Assembly: GCA_013368375.1 (NCBI GenBank)
Contig: JAACJP010000001.1
Span: forward strand, 744,001-808,000
DNA from: Tricholomella constricta
Taxonomy: Eukaryota > Basidiomycota > Agaricomycetes > Agaricales > Lyophyllaceae
DNA: 64,000 nucleotides
Direction: 5' to 3'
Part shown: positions 1 through 12,037 of the stretch, in pieces
How the letters are laid out: every line of letters starts with the position of its first letter
Position numbering within the stretch: position 1 is the first letter of the stretch
The notes under the pieces: model-generated
Databases searched by the model: none
What the model was told of the DNA's origin: nothing
Seen by the model: the letters and a program-made list of their open reading frames with translations, nothing else
Made by a program: the position numbers and the translations under genes

Positions 1-1
1 G

Positions 2-1203
2 GCTGCGTTGGCTGCACTCTCAGGCGATGCGACTATGCAGATCAATAACGTGGAATCAACTGCAGCTCGTACTATGGCTGCTCAGGCGATCGAAAGGCAT
101 GGCTGGGCTTGGCCGACTATACTGGACGAGGAGTTTCCACCTGCGACCGATGGCGGACTGAAGTATGAACGGGTAACCCACGAGTCAGTGTGCTACTCCA
201 TAGTTACCATCGTTCTAACTTTGATCCTTGCAGCGGCCAACACTTTTTATCGCTCACGACTCCTTTAGGGACACCAACACCGTTGCAGCTCCATGCATTG
301 AAAGTGCTTTCATACACATTCAGTCTGCTATCGATACCTCCCACCGTTACGGTCCCCAACCGCACGGCGCCTTCCCAAGCTGTACCTATTCCGCCTAATG
401 TCAACCATCTCCTTCAACAGCTGGGCCTACCTCAAATGCGTGTGGCCCAGAACCAGATTCAAAACCCTAATCCAAACCAAATTATGCCTGCACTTCGCGA
501 AATGCCCCTTCGACCACTTTTAGCACCACTCATGATGCTTCTCTTCCGAACTCTGCTACTGCTGTATTTTGTTGCCCCAGCACGAAAGCCAATATTCGGT
601 ATTCTCATCCTTGCTTGGATGCTTTACGAGATCTGGAGACCCATCCGGAACGGGCTTATGCGTGGCTTGCGTGCTGCCGCTGCTGAAAATCAGCAGAATC
701 AGCCGCTTCTCAACGTGGCTGCCCGACAACCTCGGAATGAGCACGCGCAGAACCCCCCTGCCGATGCGCCGAGGCCTCCACCGAACCCACTGGCGGGTGT
801 TGCAGCAGGCAACATTGATTTACAGGCGGGGGCGGCTCTGGACGCTCTAGCTACCGTGAACATTTCGGGAGAGGAGCGTATTCTCAATGACAATCCTGGA
901 ATTAACACCCCTGAGCCCAGCTTCTCCCATAAAATCGGGACCTTGCTCAGCCTGCTCGTTACGACTATCCACCCGGCGGTTTGGAACAGACGAAGGGCTG
1001 CTCTTAGACAAAGGGAAGGAAGAATCAGGACGGAAGCAAATATCAGGGACGCTCCAGCTGGAACGGAAGGCGAGGATGGCACCAATGACGATAGGCCACA
1101 GCTTCGCAATGCATTGCAGGAACAATACAATCGCCGTCCGCGATGGATCCGCGAATACATGGAACGAGTAGTGGCTGCTGAATGGGTGGATGATTCTGAT
1201 TAG
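2..1203 (+). CDS. Hypothetical two-pass membrane protein, 5' partial
   Basis: Exons <2..162 and 234..1203 join in frame, giving at least 376 residues. The intron has a GTATGA donor, a CTAAC branch-like site and a CAG acceptor. The frame is open to the left edge, so the gene probably starts outside the window. After a Pro/Gln-rich stretch there are two hydrophobic segments (about nt 510-575 and 590-645) separated by a short basic loop. A long polar tail with many Arg, Asn and Ala follows, ending in an acidic Asp-Asp-Ser-Asp tail. The arrangement, a soluble N-terminal part followed by a hairpin-like pair of helices, resembles ER-anchored HERP or DSC-type proteins. I cannot show a ubiquitin-like fold, so no function is assigned. 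The PKA regulatory subunit gene starts 265 bp downstream on the same strand. Confidence 0.6.
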
Positions 1204-1468
1204 AATCTAGGTGATTGTAACAGCAACGGATATAATGATGTACAGCCAGTTGTTAGGACGTCGGATAATCATATTCATGTAGTTGCAAGTGGCGATGATG
1301 CTTTGTTCAAGGTGAAACTCGAGTTCCCTTTGAGCTTCAGTATGCTTTGCATTGACTTTACGAAGGACAGGGGCGAGACAAGTTGAGCACGTGGGCTTTT
1401 TTTATGCTTTCCGCTAAATAGTTCCGTTGACAGTTGAGAATTCGACTTGTTCCCGTCTGTGACCGTCC

Positions 1469-2993
1469 ATGTCGACCTTTGACAGTCTCGTCAAGGATCT
1501 CACCCGCGACGTCTACCGCGTCCAGCCCAGAGATGCTCTGCAGTTTTGCGCGAATTGGTTCCAGTCTCGTCTCGAAGAGCAGCGCGCGCGTACACGCGAT
1601 GTTCTAGCCAATGCTAGCCAGCGTCGCTCGTTCGCAGTCGATCTCCCCAGCAGCGTCTACGTCGATTCACCACTCAATGCTATCGAGCCTACATCCTCAT
1701 CGCACTTGTTTCCCACTCCGAGCCAACGCTCTTCTCTGCGGGCCAGCATCGCAGAGAGTCCATTTGGCATGTTGAACGTCCCGGGAAACGCGCTGCTTTC
1801 TGACGACGAGGTCCAACCATCTTTTAACTACGATCGCCACGAGCTCCCTCCTACATCTCCTCTCACCACATCAAATCCGTTTGCCAACTTCGATCCTGCG
1901 ACGCCCACCTCCCACAACCCTGGGGACTACCTCCATCCCCCAACGTCTGCAATCTTCGCACGTCGAACTTCTGTTTCTGCGGAGTCCATCGCCGTAGACA
2001 GCAGCACCGATGAGCCTCTGCCCGTTTATCCAAAGTCGCCTGACCAGATTCGCCGCATCAAGGCATCCATTGCAAACAACTTCATTTTCCGCGATCTAGA
2101 TGAGGAGCAAGAGACAGGTGTCCTCAACGCCATGCGGGAACTTAATGTGGATAGGAATGAGGTTGTCATACGACAGGGAGACGTCGGCGAGTACTTTTAC
2201 GTCGTGGAATCCGGCCTCCTTTACTGCTACATTCGCCCTGAACCACTTCCTCCTACATGGCTCACCGAGAGCCACACCTCGACCACTTTGAACCCAGAGG
2301 ACATGTTCATCCAGCCCGGATACCATCCCGAGTTCGGGAAGCAGGTCGCTGAGTGCAAACCTGGACGATCGTTCGGTGAACTCGCGCTGATGTATGGCCA
2401 CCCACGTGCCGCCACAGTATTGTCGATTGAGCCGTCGACGCTCTGGTCATTGGATCGGATAACGTTCCGCACCATTATCTTAAAAGCTGCGCATCGGCGG
2501 AGAACTATGTATGAGCAGTTCTTGTCGACGGTGACGCTGTTGTCATCCCTTGATGCCCCAGAGAGGAGCAAAATCGCCGATGCCTTGGTTAGCAAAGTAT
2601 ACCATGATGGGGAGGCTGTCGTACGGCAGGGAGAGATGGGCGATACGTTCTTCTTTGTAGAGGAAGGCGAAGCGGTCGTGACGAAGTTGCAGCAAAGTGA
2701 GGAGGGGCACGTACAAGAAATCAGCGTAGGTCACCTTGTCAAGGGCGACTACTTCGGAGGTCAGTTTTTTTCTTCTTCTCCCATTATCATCACATGGTGT
2801 CTTATGCATAATTGTCACAGAACTGTCTCTCTTAAGACGCGCCCCCCGTGCCGCCACTGTCAGCGCGGTGCAAAGGGACAAACCCAGCACGCAACCACGG
2901 TTGAAGGTGGCGGCTCTCGATGCGCCTGCTTTTACTCGCTTGCTCGGACCACTCCGCGAAATCATGGAGCGCAAGGCTGGGGAGTCTTACTAA
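1469..2993 (+). CDS. BCY1: cAMP-dependent protein kinase regulatory subunit
   Basis: Exons 1469..2759 and 2821..2993 give 487 residues. The protein holds the catalytic subunit of PKA inactive until cAMP binds. An N-terminal dimerisation/docking-like helix covers about residues 1-45. A long Ser/Pro-rich linker follows. The autoinhibitory site near residue 165 reads R-R-T-S-V; because a Thr/Ser follows the Arg pair, it can be a phosphorylatable (type II-like) site. Two cyclic-nucleotide-binding domains follow: A at about 203-330, with FGELALMYGHPRAATV, and B at about 370-450, with FGELSLLRRAPRAATV. Both carry the Glu and Arg that bind cAMP. The 61-bp intron falls inside the phosphate-binding cassette of domain B; reading through it destroys the second cassette, so splicing is required. 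The length is usual for basidiomycete PKA-R. Confidence 0.93.
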
Positions 2994-3483
2994 TTTTTTG
3001 TATGCTGATTTTTGCTGGTAATGTAGTCTGTATGTTCTTTGAGTGGGAATACCTTGTCTGTACACGATATATCCTTATCTTCGTTTTGGCATATTTATCG
3101 TGGAAGGTTTCATCAAACATGGTCGATGCTAACATGCACGTCTCCCTCCCCGCCGACTTGACTCTTGAGCTCGACCATGCTCCGTCTCACCTTCTTCGGC
3201 TCCACCGTCTTTCAAGTTTAGGCTGTAACTTACGATGCCAACGAGATGGATCACGCGTTCTCCGCGATTTGATGAGCTCCACCATTCATGCTGTTCGTGT
3301 GGAGTGAGAACTTGTGGCAATGATGCAGACTACCAGTAAAGTACCGCCTCTGAATGCCATCCATTTCTCTCCTTTCCACTCCTCGCTTTTTCGATACCCA
3401 AGGTTGCCTAGTGGAGTCCCTCGAGCCTTTTTTCTCTGATTTAACTATAACACACCCCACGCTCCTTTGACACAATATCTATC
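2994..3483. other. Intergenic region
   Basis: This region holds the presumed 3' end of the PKA regulatory subunit gene and the promoter of the next gene. No gene, tRNA or repeat was recognised. Confidence 0.5.
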
Positions 3484-4658
3484 ATGGGCCGGATTCGACA
3501 TCGCAGGGCTTATGCTCAGAGGCGCGCCATTATACCAGATAGTGAGTCTTCAATGCCTGCTTTTAGCGACATGCTCACAACCCATGATACAGTCGTTACC
3601 GGTATCCTGTAAGCAATTTTTTCCAGCTCAGGAAATGTGTATAAATTGAAGTTATGTGAACTTGAGTGGTAGCGATCTTCCAACGCCTAGCCTCAGCCTT
3701 CCCTTGGGGGAGAACACAGGTTCGATCCCCGTTTTTACAACGTGTGTTTTTTGTCTTCATATTAGAACCAACACGCGATGTTGATACATGCTTAGTTCGA
3801 GTTCTGTCTCAGAATCGTTGAGCGAGTACGTGATACTTCCCCTGATCCTCTCTTCGTGTTTACAAGTTCACCAGTTCGCTTCCTTTCACCTCTTCGTCTA
3901 TCGACTCGTCTTCTAGCGCTTCAACCTCGGCCTCTTCGATCCAGAGCAGTTCTGAATTTACCAAATCTCCTCCTCCTCCTACCCCGACCCCTTCTCCGAA
4001 CCCTGCCCCTTCTGTCTATGAAACGACTTCTGATGGGCAGGTACACACAATTACAACTTTCCTAAATGCGGTTCCTTCCGCCCCCCCGAGTGCTGTCCCA
4101 CCCCCGCCCAAGTCCTTCCTCCAGAATAAAGTTCTTTCTGGAGTGGTTTTTGCCCTCGTCGGCCTCGTCGGCCTTGTGATCATCCTCGCTGTTGCTACGT
4201 TCGCTATCCGGCGCAAGCGAAACAAGGAACTGTTGAACGAGGCGATTTCTTTCAACCCCTCGTCTACCATGGACTCAACTCATCACTACGGTGATGAGAA
4301 AAATCGAACGTCCATGGGGTTCAGCAGTCCCAGGACCAGCGATGATCACAACAGTTATTCTGGCCCTGGAGTGCCAGGCCATGGCTTCGGTGCAGGGCCC
4401 AACCACGCTCAAGGCCGCACCGAGCGCGATCATAGCTTCCCGAAATTACCCGCACGAGCTCTTCCTCCCCAGGGCTACGTGCATGGACGTAGAGAGAAGT
4501 TACCTGCACCTGGTCAATCGAACGGCATCAATTGGGGTCCCAATCTCTCTCCTTTCACGGCCCCTGTGCCCGCCAATGTCACAGCATCGAGCCCGGTCGA
4601 GAACACTGTTGACGCGCGCGCCCAGTCTCAGAACAGGATTCTGAAGGTCCGTCATTGA
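3484..4658 (+). CDS. Single-pass membrane protein with Ser/Pro-rich ectodomain
   Basis: Five exons (3484..3541, 3593..3608, 3673..3741, 3796..3825, 3875..4658) sum to 318 residues, every junction having GT-AG ends and consistent phase. The N-terminus is short and strongly basic. A Ser/Thr/Pro-rich stretch follows, probably O-mannosylated, then a conserved-looking segment around YETTSDGQVHTITTF. One transmembrane helix (about nt 4140-4205) is followed by a basic stop-transfer R-R-K-R-N-K and a disordered cytoplasmic tail. This is the layout of fungal MID2/SKG6-like surface proteins, some of which sense wall stress; that role is an inference. The second exon is only 16 nt. The first exons are the least certain part: they were chosen because they alone give an unbroken Ser-rich frame. 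Confidence 0.65.
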
Positions 4659-4936
4659 CCTTGGCTTCATTGGCATGATCATTTCTAATTTCTTTTATCA
4701 GATTGCGAATGTCTAATCTGACGGTTTACTTGTCGTAAGATATAAATAACCATCTATACCCTAACCGCGCACCGCGCTGTTCCATCTGCAAACATTCCCA
4801 AACGATATGCCAGCGCCCCAGTCCCATTCGAACTGTTGATATTAATCCGCATTAAGCACGTGTCTTGACGGAAGGCCAATCACCCGTCCGCACATGAGTG
4901 TATTTTCGGTCAAATTTGATAGTGTACATTGGCGTA

Positions 4937-7311
4937 TCATTTGTTGAAATCCTGCCTTTCGGTTTCCTCGATGTATTCCCGAGGTTTCGACTTCCACTCC
5001 CGTCGTTCCAAATACCACACGAGCCAAGTCACCCCCAAAGTAGCAACACTCACACATATCATGGCGATCATTCCTTTCCGAAATCTCGGTGCGTCAGTGG
5101 CACGGTAAAAAAGGAGCGGCCACCATGCATTGACAACATTATTCCACATGCTAAAGAAAAAAGCCAAGTGTGGCGGATGTCAAGCGGCACGGAAATCACG
5201 TCGGAAAAATGCGCACTTCATGGAAGCCAACACAATGCCACGTTCTTGATCATCGTCTGCACAAATTTGGTTTGCCCATCTTGATGAAAGGCTTGTCAGC
5301 CAGTGCTGGATATCTCATCAATCCTGTGTGACCTACGCGAATGTGGTTGCTTGGCCTGCAAATGAAGCTCCTGCGATATCTATACATATACACAAGATCA
5401 GAAGAGGCGCATCAGAACGACCTTGGGAAACATCGAAGGGAGAATAACTCGCAGTATGCGAAAAACTTGAGACCGGTGGGACTGCTCCAGACGAGAATAC
5501 AGATCGCTGCTGTGATGCATGCGACACACATATAAACGAGAACAGGCCACCTTTTACATGTATGGTCGGTCCAAGTAGCGCATACGAGCGTGGATGCAAT
5601 CGCAACAGCAGTGGCCCCGGTGGGATAAAAGTCTATATTTAAGCAGATTGTTAGCAGACGTCTCGCTTGATGAGCCTCGATACAGCGAACCGATCTGTTC
5701 AACAGTGTATCCACCGATGGCTTTTAACCATTGTCCCATCAGATTGTTCGAACCAAAGCTTTCCGTTTCGCCGGAGATAGCGAACTGGTCCAGCCGGGCG
5801 TCGGTCAGAGATACAATTCAGACACCAAATGCCGAGGAGAACGAACAAGTAGGCTGCATCCGTACCATCGCCACCGCGTGAGAACACGCCGTGCGAGATC
5901 CCAAGATAAAGTTTGCCGCTCGACTTGAACATGATTTTCAAGCCGCCGGTGGGCTAGGCCACGCTCCTAAACCAGTGCGAAGTGAACCGCGAGACAGCCA
6001 TGAGAACATTCGCTGTATAATTGGGTATTGTCAGAGTCAGGGTGACTAGGAACACACCTCAGTCGTGAGGTAGAATGCCTTCGTTGTCACGGGCAAGTCC
6101 GGGAAGATGAGGAATCCATATATAGCAATCGGCAGGGTAATGACACCGTCAATGATGAATCTGACACCAAGGGGTAAGGTGGGCTCGGAGTCAGGGGTGG
6201 CAGGCGACCTACAACCATCGCCAGCCACTTCGTCCGGCATGTCCATCCAAATGTCTAATCAGTGTATTAGGTTGTGTTTTTATAGAATAAAAAGCACTGT
6301 TTGCATACCTATAAACTGCTGCTTGAAGAATACCAGAAAATCTGCCAAAGGTGTGTATATCAGCATGTGGTCAAGGGATTGTAGAAAAAAGTGACTTACA
6401 AGGTCCCTATGAGTCCAGAACTCGTAAAGATCCCTGAGCGCTTTCCAAGCTCTTCTGGTTTATACCAACTACAGAACTGAGAATAAATGGCCGATTATAA
6501 TATGCAAAATGCGTACGATCCAAGGATGTAGTGGGAACCAACAAAGGTCGATGATTCTGCCATTCCTTGAAAGAAGCGAATGATGTAGATCTAGTTTAAA
6601 CTAGGTCAGTGTATCTTGCCAGCTGTTGCACGATGGTCTACTCACCTGCTGCACAGAATGGACAGCTGAAGTTCTATATATTGCAGCAGGCTCGTTAAGC
6701 GAGAAGGGGTATTTTCCGCGGTAAAGGAAATAATGTATACCCAAATGTCAGTACGCCCCAAACAATCTGCATGCTTGGAAACCATATTCTTGGAGAAACG
6801 ACCTGCAGCATGAGATTATCTAGAAGAGGCCTTTCAGATGGTCATGAAAACTGGAAGATTATCGCTTATCGAACTAGGTATCATTCCGATGATATAGCCG
6901 CAGGTAAAGATGGTATTTATTTTCTGCAAGGCTCGTCAGTGAGAGACTCACTCATAATGGTGGGATGTATTCATACTAACGTTGAACTCGGTTCCTACCA
7001 TGTTCAACTCTTCCTTCATTCCAGACACATATGCATTGGATATATTTGAACGGTCCAGATCTGTTCATAGTGAGTCGCTGGCCAGGGAGTAATTGTCGCA
7101 CAGTGATGATCCGTGTCTTCGCGCTCACAGTTTGTGAAATACTGTTTCGAGGTTCATTGTACCTTGATCTGAGCTACGGGTCAAGGGGACACACCATAAG
7201 GCAGCAGTAGGAGAGTATAAACCAGTCTATCTTGTATAGCAAAGTCCTCTCCACCTTGGTTGGTGGACTCGCACCCCACACGAAGTGTCGAGCGCTTTCC
7301 AAAAAAGTCAT
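4937..7311 (-). CDS. MFS transporter, allantoate/pantothenate (DAL5/FEN2/Liz1) type
   Basis: Seventeen exons give exactly 466 codons. From the start they are 7311-7195, 7141-7129, 7060-6981, 6923-6875, 6819-6741, 6673-6646, 6590-6517, 6468-6400, 6341-6309, 6254-6213, 6160-6058, 5966-5847, 5784-5691, 5632-5453, 5379-5337, 5279-5217 and 5150-4937. The protein should be a 12-helix plasma-membrane importer of an organic anion such as pantothenate or allantoate. Typical family segments are visible: NYLDRSNISNAYVSGM, INTIFTCGYIIGMIPNNL, GWRWLFIIDGVITLPIAIYG and WANQICADDDQERGIVLASM. Exon 2 is a 13-nt microexon coding Y-F-T-N and part of the next Tyr. The intron 5380-5452 must use a GC donor (GCGAGT) to keep the frame and the conserved A-Y-Y. 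Three introns use GTTCGN donors. Substrate is not predictable from sequence alone. Confidence 0.9.
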
Positions 7312-7979
7312 GTTGCACTCGGCCTCGACCAGCAGGCACTTTAGAGGAAATGAGTTGGTACAAGCGACTCACGAACAATCAGCTGGCTAGTCCCTGTTAC
7401 ACGAGTCAGGAGAAGAAAAGTACACGAGGTCTTCAGCACGCAAACGTCGTGTCTTCTTTATCCGTTTACCCGGGTCCGGCGGAATACTTGCAAAGCACGA
7501 TGTACGTAATGATTACGTGGGATGCATGTGTCACCCCCGAAAAGTAAGGGTGGGCCATATAAACGGGCGCCAGGAGCAAAAAAAATGGCTGGAATGCTGC
7601 TCGAGGATGGTCGGATGGACCATGGCTGGCGGGCATGAGCGGAACGGGTGAGGCCGCGGAGGGATTTATTATTTACGGAAGGCTTAACCAAATATGGAAC
7701 AACTTGAGAAGCGTCATGGTTCCAGATCTGAACCGAAAAGTGCCGATCGCGAATTTCCATGAATACATTCCGAAACGGCGTGAAACAAGGTAGGACTGAT
7801 TCAAGAAATACCATAAGTCGGCGGCGCGGCCCTGGATCCTTTTCCCGGGATTTGGTGCTGACTATTGTCCTAAGAATTCATCACAATTCTGATTTCTCCC
7901 ATCATCCTTCAAAACGCCCATATAAAATCAATCCTGAGTGACGCTTAGAAGCCGGCCCCCGTTTCCTAGTCTAGCCAGC
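7312..7979. other. Divergent promoter region between MFS and YTP1-like genes
   Basis: A 668-bp region separates two divergently transcribed genes. Apart from the TATA element near the right end I see no gene or RNA in it. Short open frames here have no homology I recognise. Confidence 0.5.
7921..7927 (+). promoter_or_regulatory. TATA box of the YTP1-like gene
   Basis: TATAAAA lies 59 bp upstream of the ATG at 7980, a normal spacing for a short 5' leader. Confidence 0.55.
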
Positions 7980-10305
7980 ATGCTGCCTGCTGCACGGCCT
8001 CTTCTTCTGGCCTTGGTTTCCGCACTGCTTATTGCTAGTGTCCATGCTTCCGAGGCTTTCCTGGTTCCGAGGGATGGGTCCCACCTCCATAATCCTCACG
8101 CTGCGCCTCTCATTGAGTTGAATGAGACGGAAATCACCATGCACCACGACCCAACGCCCGATTCCTATTATACCATTGATTTCGAGGGAGTGGGTGAAAA
8201 TGTGCGCCATCCAGGTCTCATGATGGCGCACATCATATTTATGTCCCTCGCGTTCTTTGTCGCGCTTCCCATGGGTGAGGATTTTGTGCATTCGTCTCGT
8301 TTGGAGATCTTATGACTGTGATAGGCATTGCAATGCGTTCACTCAAGCATGCTGCCCGCGGCTTCGCTGTTTTCGCATTTTATGCGTTGTGCGCGCTCGG
8401 TTGCGCCTCCAGTGGGTTGTACAGAAAGCTTACCCCGAATATGTATGTGATCTGCACTCGCCGTATGGGGCATTCCGAATTCTAATCTTTGCTCGCCTCA
8501 TAGGTACGAAGGTTGGCTGATATCGTGTTTCGACGATTGGCACTTGGTCTAACTTCGCGTCTCAGGCGCCGTTCATAGTAAGCAAGGATACTTGGTGCTC
8601 CTTCTTGCGCTTTCTTTGTCAGCGATCGACATCCTCGCACTGATGCGCCGCATTGTCACATTCTGGAGGAGTGGCGAGAAATTCTCGATCAAGACATTCT
8701 GGAGGTCCGCGATTCTAGGCAGGCAGGTCGACCAAGACCGCGTTAGCCTAGAGTACACCGGGCTTGTGGTGGATGAGCCAGAAGAATTCGAGGAGTCGAA
8801 AGTTAGCCTTTCTCCAGTTCGGCAATCGGGAGACCTCGATCCGATTGAGGAATACAGTGGCGATACTGCACAGTGGGCCAACGATGTACATCACCACCGC
8901 CGCTACCACCGCCGCCACCAATCCACTGCCTCTGAAAGGACCGTATTTGGGGCTGCCTCTCCCATGCACTCTCTGGACAAAGTCTACGATGTCAAGGGAG
9001 CTCTCAAGTCGAATGTGGGACTGATTCGCCGAATCGGGAAAGGTTGCTTCGCTGTGTTGGAGAGGTTCCTCATATTCGCGGGTTTGGCACAGACATTGCT
9101 TGGGATTGTCATCTACACTGGTGTGTCTTCAAGACTAATTTTACATCTCCGGACACTGACCATTTTCCAGGCGGGTGTCGTGGAAACTATACGAATGGCT
9201 GCTTGGCTCATCTCATCAGTACGTCTTTGTTTCGTTGTCTACCATTAGTGGTCCTACTGTCTTATTGTCTTCTTCAGAGGGTGCCATATTTTGGTCGTAT
9301 GGCCTGGTTTCCTTCGCTCGGTTCCTCGGATCTTTCGCTGAACTGGGATGGGCATGGAACCGGACACCTAACAGTAATGCCGTCTCCGCGGAGTTCACAG
9401 AATCACTTGTTATTTTTGTATATGGCGCAACAAATACGTGGATGGAGAGATTCGGCGCCAAATCTGGTGATCCCTTCACAACGAAACAAATTCAGCATAT
9501 CGGAATAGCAGTAAGATCTACCTCAGCCATTATAGCTTCCAGGCCACTAATCTTATTTTCAAGGTCATGTTCTGCTTCGCTGGTCTTATTGGTAAGTTCA
9601 GTAGTGATGTTGTTGTAAAAGGCCTCGTCTCAATCCAGTTTATAGGCATGGGGATTGAGTCGAAAAAAATTCGAAACTGGCTAGCCGCTTCGACATTTGC
9701 TTCGATTCGCACCGATCACGTCGCTCAAGATGCTGTGGAGGAGCCTGCGAGCTACTCCGCGAGCTTCAATCCCTTCCCAGCCCTCGTCATCGGTGTGACT
9801 GGCGCTGCGATGGCGGCACACACTCAGACATATATGTTTCAAGTGGGTTTCTTTTGCCTCGTTAGCTTAACGACGTGTATGGAATTTAAAACGGTCGCTA
9901 GGTTCAAATTCATGCGCTCTGGGGAAACCTGCTTGTTGCCTTCGCTGTGCTTCGGTGTTTCACCTATTTCTTCATGTGGTTGGGTCCTCCTAAGTCCATC
10001 CTTCCTTCGCGTCCTCCGACCGAGGCTCTTGGAAGTTTTTTCTTGGCCTGTGGTGGTCTGGTGTTCATGTTTTCGACGGAGGAGGTTACAATTGCCGCTA
10101 TGCGACGAGGCCGAGATGGTACGTCGCTGAGATACTCTCTCCATAACTGGACTAACCGTTCATTGTTCCAGACGTCATGATGTTCCTAAACGTAGCTGTC
10201 GCGATGACCTGTTTCGCTTTTTGCTGGACGCTTTTTGTTGTTGGCTTCAAAGGCTGGCTAAAGTCTCGTCTGCGGCCTGTGATCTCTTACAGCAGTTCTG
10301 CCTGA
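7980..10305 (+). CDS. YTP1-like multi-pass membrane protein
   Basis: Ten exons (7980..8274, 8325..8442, 8504..8511, 8566..9120, 9171..9218, 9278..9510, 9564..9591, 9646..9842, 9902..10118, 10172..10305) give 610 residues. A signal peptide of about 23 residues starts the protein. An N-terminal helical DUF2427-like domain follows, containing an HPGLMMAHIIFMSLAFF helix. After a polar loop with a His/Arg cluster comes the YTP1 domain with its CRGNYTNGCLAHLI and YGLVSFARFLGSFAELGWAW segments. Yeast Ytp1 resembles mitochondrial electron-transport membrane proteins, but its function is unknown, and I assign none here. Exon 3 is only 8 nt; without it or its flanking introns the frame closes. The gene converges with COQ2, with 214 bp between the stop codons. 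Confidence 0.88.
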
Positions 10306-10519
10306 TTATTCTTTCCCCTTTCTCTTTTGGCGACCTTCCTGCATCTGTATTCCATGCTTGACTCCCCCCTGCACTGCCCGTTTGATGTAGATTCACCATA
10401 TTTGACACGATCTTGTTCTACTTTCGCCCTCCGGGACCAATGTTTTTACCATACCTAATTACTAACCACAACGACGGCGCAAATGAATTATCTCTTCTCA
10501 TGTCATGGCCTTTTGTAGC

Positions 10520-11830
10520 TTACGAGACGTACATGAGCAGGGCATAATCACCTAGAGCCCCTATCCAGATCCAAAAGCCTACCCAGCCACACCCGACAAA
10601 CCCTTTCCAGCAGCTGTGACGAATGTCAAAGTCCGTTTGGTAGAGTACGCGAGCAAGCTGCACGGTTGCGGCACCCACGCCAAGGTAGAATGGTGAGCCG
10701 TGGCCATTTAGGTAGCCGGCATATGATATCAAAGAGATCGTGGACACAGAAAGACAACTAAGGATCGGTCGCGAGTGGTCTCCAAAAAGAAGAGCGGTTG
10801 ATCGGATTCCTGCGTGGACGTCGTCCAATTTGTCCTAGTAGCGAGGTCAGCGGGAAGTGTGCATTCGAAATCTTCGCGATCTGATACCTGGTGGGCGTAG
10901 ATGCTGTCGTAGACGAGCGTCCAACAAATACCGCCAGCATACAGAGGAAGACAGACAGCCCAGTTAACGGATCCAGCTACCGCTGACCAGCCAAGTAAAG
11001 CACCCCAGTTGAAAGCAAGACCTGGAGCGCTAATATAGTCAAATCGGTGATAGAGCCAAGGTGTTGAAGACGAACCAAGAACTCCTTGGGGCCAATAAGT
11101 GACTCTTTTCATAAGCGGATAGATGGTTACAACCGACAGCGATGAAGCGCCAAGTAGTATACTGATAGAACGTTCTCGGATCTATGAACGGATGACAACT
11201 GGAGACTTGAAATTACATACCTGTACCAATTCAGCTGTGTCAAGACTCCCAGGCCTGCTGTGAGCTGTGCACCGAGAAATACGACCGCCTGCCCATAAGT
11301 AATGTCGCCTCTTGCGAGAGGCCGCTCCCGCGTCCTCGCTAGAACGCTGTAAGTCGGGAACAACCGTACACGAAAAAGGGTACTCACCTACAGCCTTGTC
11401 AAGGTTCTTGTCCCACATATCGTTAACGGTACACCCGGCACCACGCATGACGAGTGCCCCGAGGCCGAATAGACTGACATAGGTCAAGGGTGTTGTGAAG
11501 GGAAGTTCCAGTGCATATGAGGCCATGGTAATCGACCATGCTGGATTCAAGTTTGAGTCAAAGGATGATGGGCGTAGGGCTGGATGGCACAGACGAACCA
11601 CAAGGGTAGAAGAGGAGAAGTGTCCCGATAGGTTTATCAATGCGTGTAAGATAAAGATATGGGCGAACTTGTGGAGGCAAGCGGTCTACCCATGTTTTCG
11701 TTGCAGGTATGGAAGAGGAAGTCGAAGAACGCGTCTGGCTCGGGCGCACGTTGAATTGAGGCCACGACCTGGTAGTGAAGGGAGAGCACCGAGTATTGGA
11801 ATGGAGGCGCGTGAGGTATCTCCCTCTCAT
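10520..11830 (-). CDS. COQ2: 4-hydroxybenzoate polyprenyltransferase, mitochondrial
   Basis: Six exons (11830-11599, 11540-11388, 11338-11221, 11161-11076, 11021-10888, 10834-10520) give 345 residues. The enzyme attaches the polyprenyl tail to 4-hydroxybenzoate, the first membrane step of ubiquinone synthesis at the inner mitochondrial membrane. The N-terminus is Arg/Ser-rich without acids, as in a mitochondrial presequence. The two Mg-diphosphate motifs of the UbiA family are intact: NDMWDKNLD at about residues 117-125 and DKLDDVHAG at about 242-249. About eight hydrophobic helices surround them. An in-frame ATG 12 codons upstream (11866) is an alternative start. Introns 1 and 4 both use GTTCGT donors, required to keep [10 protein letters not shown] and [14 protein letters not shown] in frame. 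Confidence 0.93.
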
Positions 11831-12037
11831 GGCCGCTTGAATTTCCAAAGTCACGCAACCCGTCACATTTCAATTTGCTCTCAACGTCCATCTCGACTCG
11901 GCTCCATTTTTCTTCTCAACTTTCACCTCAATGCGATACATAGGGTATGAATTGAATCAATGACTACAGTGAAATGATGCGTGGTGGAGATATACATGAA
12001 GAGCAGCCCAGGCCAGCGATGATTGGAAGCACGGCGA

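Noticed and set aside
1469..3307. A 612-codon open frame continuing past the PKA regulatory subunit exon 1
   Set aside because: It reads through the 61-bp intron and loses the second cAMP-binding cassette; splicing restores the family sequence and a stop at 2993.
3709..3735. tRNA-like GGTTCGATCCCC followed by a T run
   Set aside because: No acceptor, D or anticodon arms fold around it, and the bases form an in-phase exon of the membrane-protein gene.
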